From contig CAMYAE010000036.1 of the NCBI GenBank assembly GCA_947253655.1, forward strand, positions 1-12,172: 12,172 nucleotides of DNA. The letters run 5' to 3'. Of the stretch, positions 12,118 to 12,172 are shown piece by piece. How positions within the stretch are numbered: position 1 is the first letter of the stretch; the number at the start of each line of letters is the position of its first letter. Below the pieces are notes generated by a model. That model saw only the letters and a program-made list of their open reading frames with translations, was not told the DNA's origin and searched no databases. Position numbers and translations under genes: made by a program. Origin of the DNA: an uncultured Bacteroidales bacterium. Lineage in GTDB: Bacteria; Bacteroidota; Bacteroidia; Bacteroidales; UBA932.

Positions 12118-12172
12118 ATGGTCGATACATACCGCAAGACCAAATTCGTTGCGTCAGGTTCAGCCGCGGCTG
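12118..12172. repeat. Right copy of 55-bp terminal inverted repeat
   Basis: Exact reverse complement of 1-55. Read on the plus strand it begins at an ATG and encodes MVDTYRKTKFVASGSAAA, the same 18 residues as the left ATPase, running off the right edge. It has no ATPase coding sequence upstream. It is therefore either a 5'-truncated second ATPase copy, a silent recombination partner, or an assembly overlap. Confidence 0.95.

Noticed and set aside
1..12172. A complete transposon bounded by terminal inverted repeats
   Set aside because: The 55-base repeats are protein-coding ATPase sequence that continues outward, no transposase is intact, and target-site duplications cannot be seen.

Overview
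The window looks like chromosomal or integrated accessory DNA from a member of the Bacteroidales (Bacteroides, Phocaeicola or Parabacteroides range; genus not resolvable by eye). The evidence is a DUF2795-type acidic protein, a BACON/Ig-like surface lipoprotein with a K/E-rich export signal, an ECF sigma operon ending in a TonB-plug protein, an arm-binding SAM-like tyrosine recombinase, AT-rich leaders and a TAnnTTTG promoter box. Almost all genes lie on the minus strand.

The ends (1-55 and 12118-12172) are a perfect 55-bp inverted repeat within an AAA ATPase reading frame. The left copy belongs to an intact ATPase 5' half (1-478). The right copy has no coding sequence upstream. This is either an assembly junction or the edge of an invertible or exchangeable segment.

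480-3060 holds an ATPase operator-like palindrome, a wrecked IS256-type transposase, a small HTH protein, a shared terminator, a tyrosine recombinase and a repeat- and hairpin-rich tract upstream of the recombinase. 3090-3640 holds the DUF2795 gene and, on the plus strand, a rod-shaped RNA candidate resembling 6S RNA.

3666-10141 is a toxin-antitoxin/defence island. It contains an LRR lipoprotein without a normal start codon, a class III Fic enzyme with a BRO-like N-terminus, an AbiE-like pair with a damaged toxin active site, orphan HigA, orphan Phd/YefM, a hipBST operon with deleted HipS and vestigial HipT, and an orphan AbiEi/DUF6088 protein. Antitoxins survive where toxins are lost or mutated. 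Three related repeats (6394-6600, 7727-7952, 10102-10141) lie at module borders. Two carry minus-strand terminators, and all three encode a DW(E/K)FP..G(E/D)TKV peptide.

10176-10267 is a 46-bp tandem repeat. 10457-11796 is an ECF sigma factor, single-pass membrane protein and TonB-plug operon preceded by an ECF-type promoter. The most striking points are the terminal repeats, the module-border repeats with their shared peptide, the retained-antitoxin pattern, and the RNA candidate.
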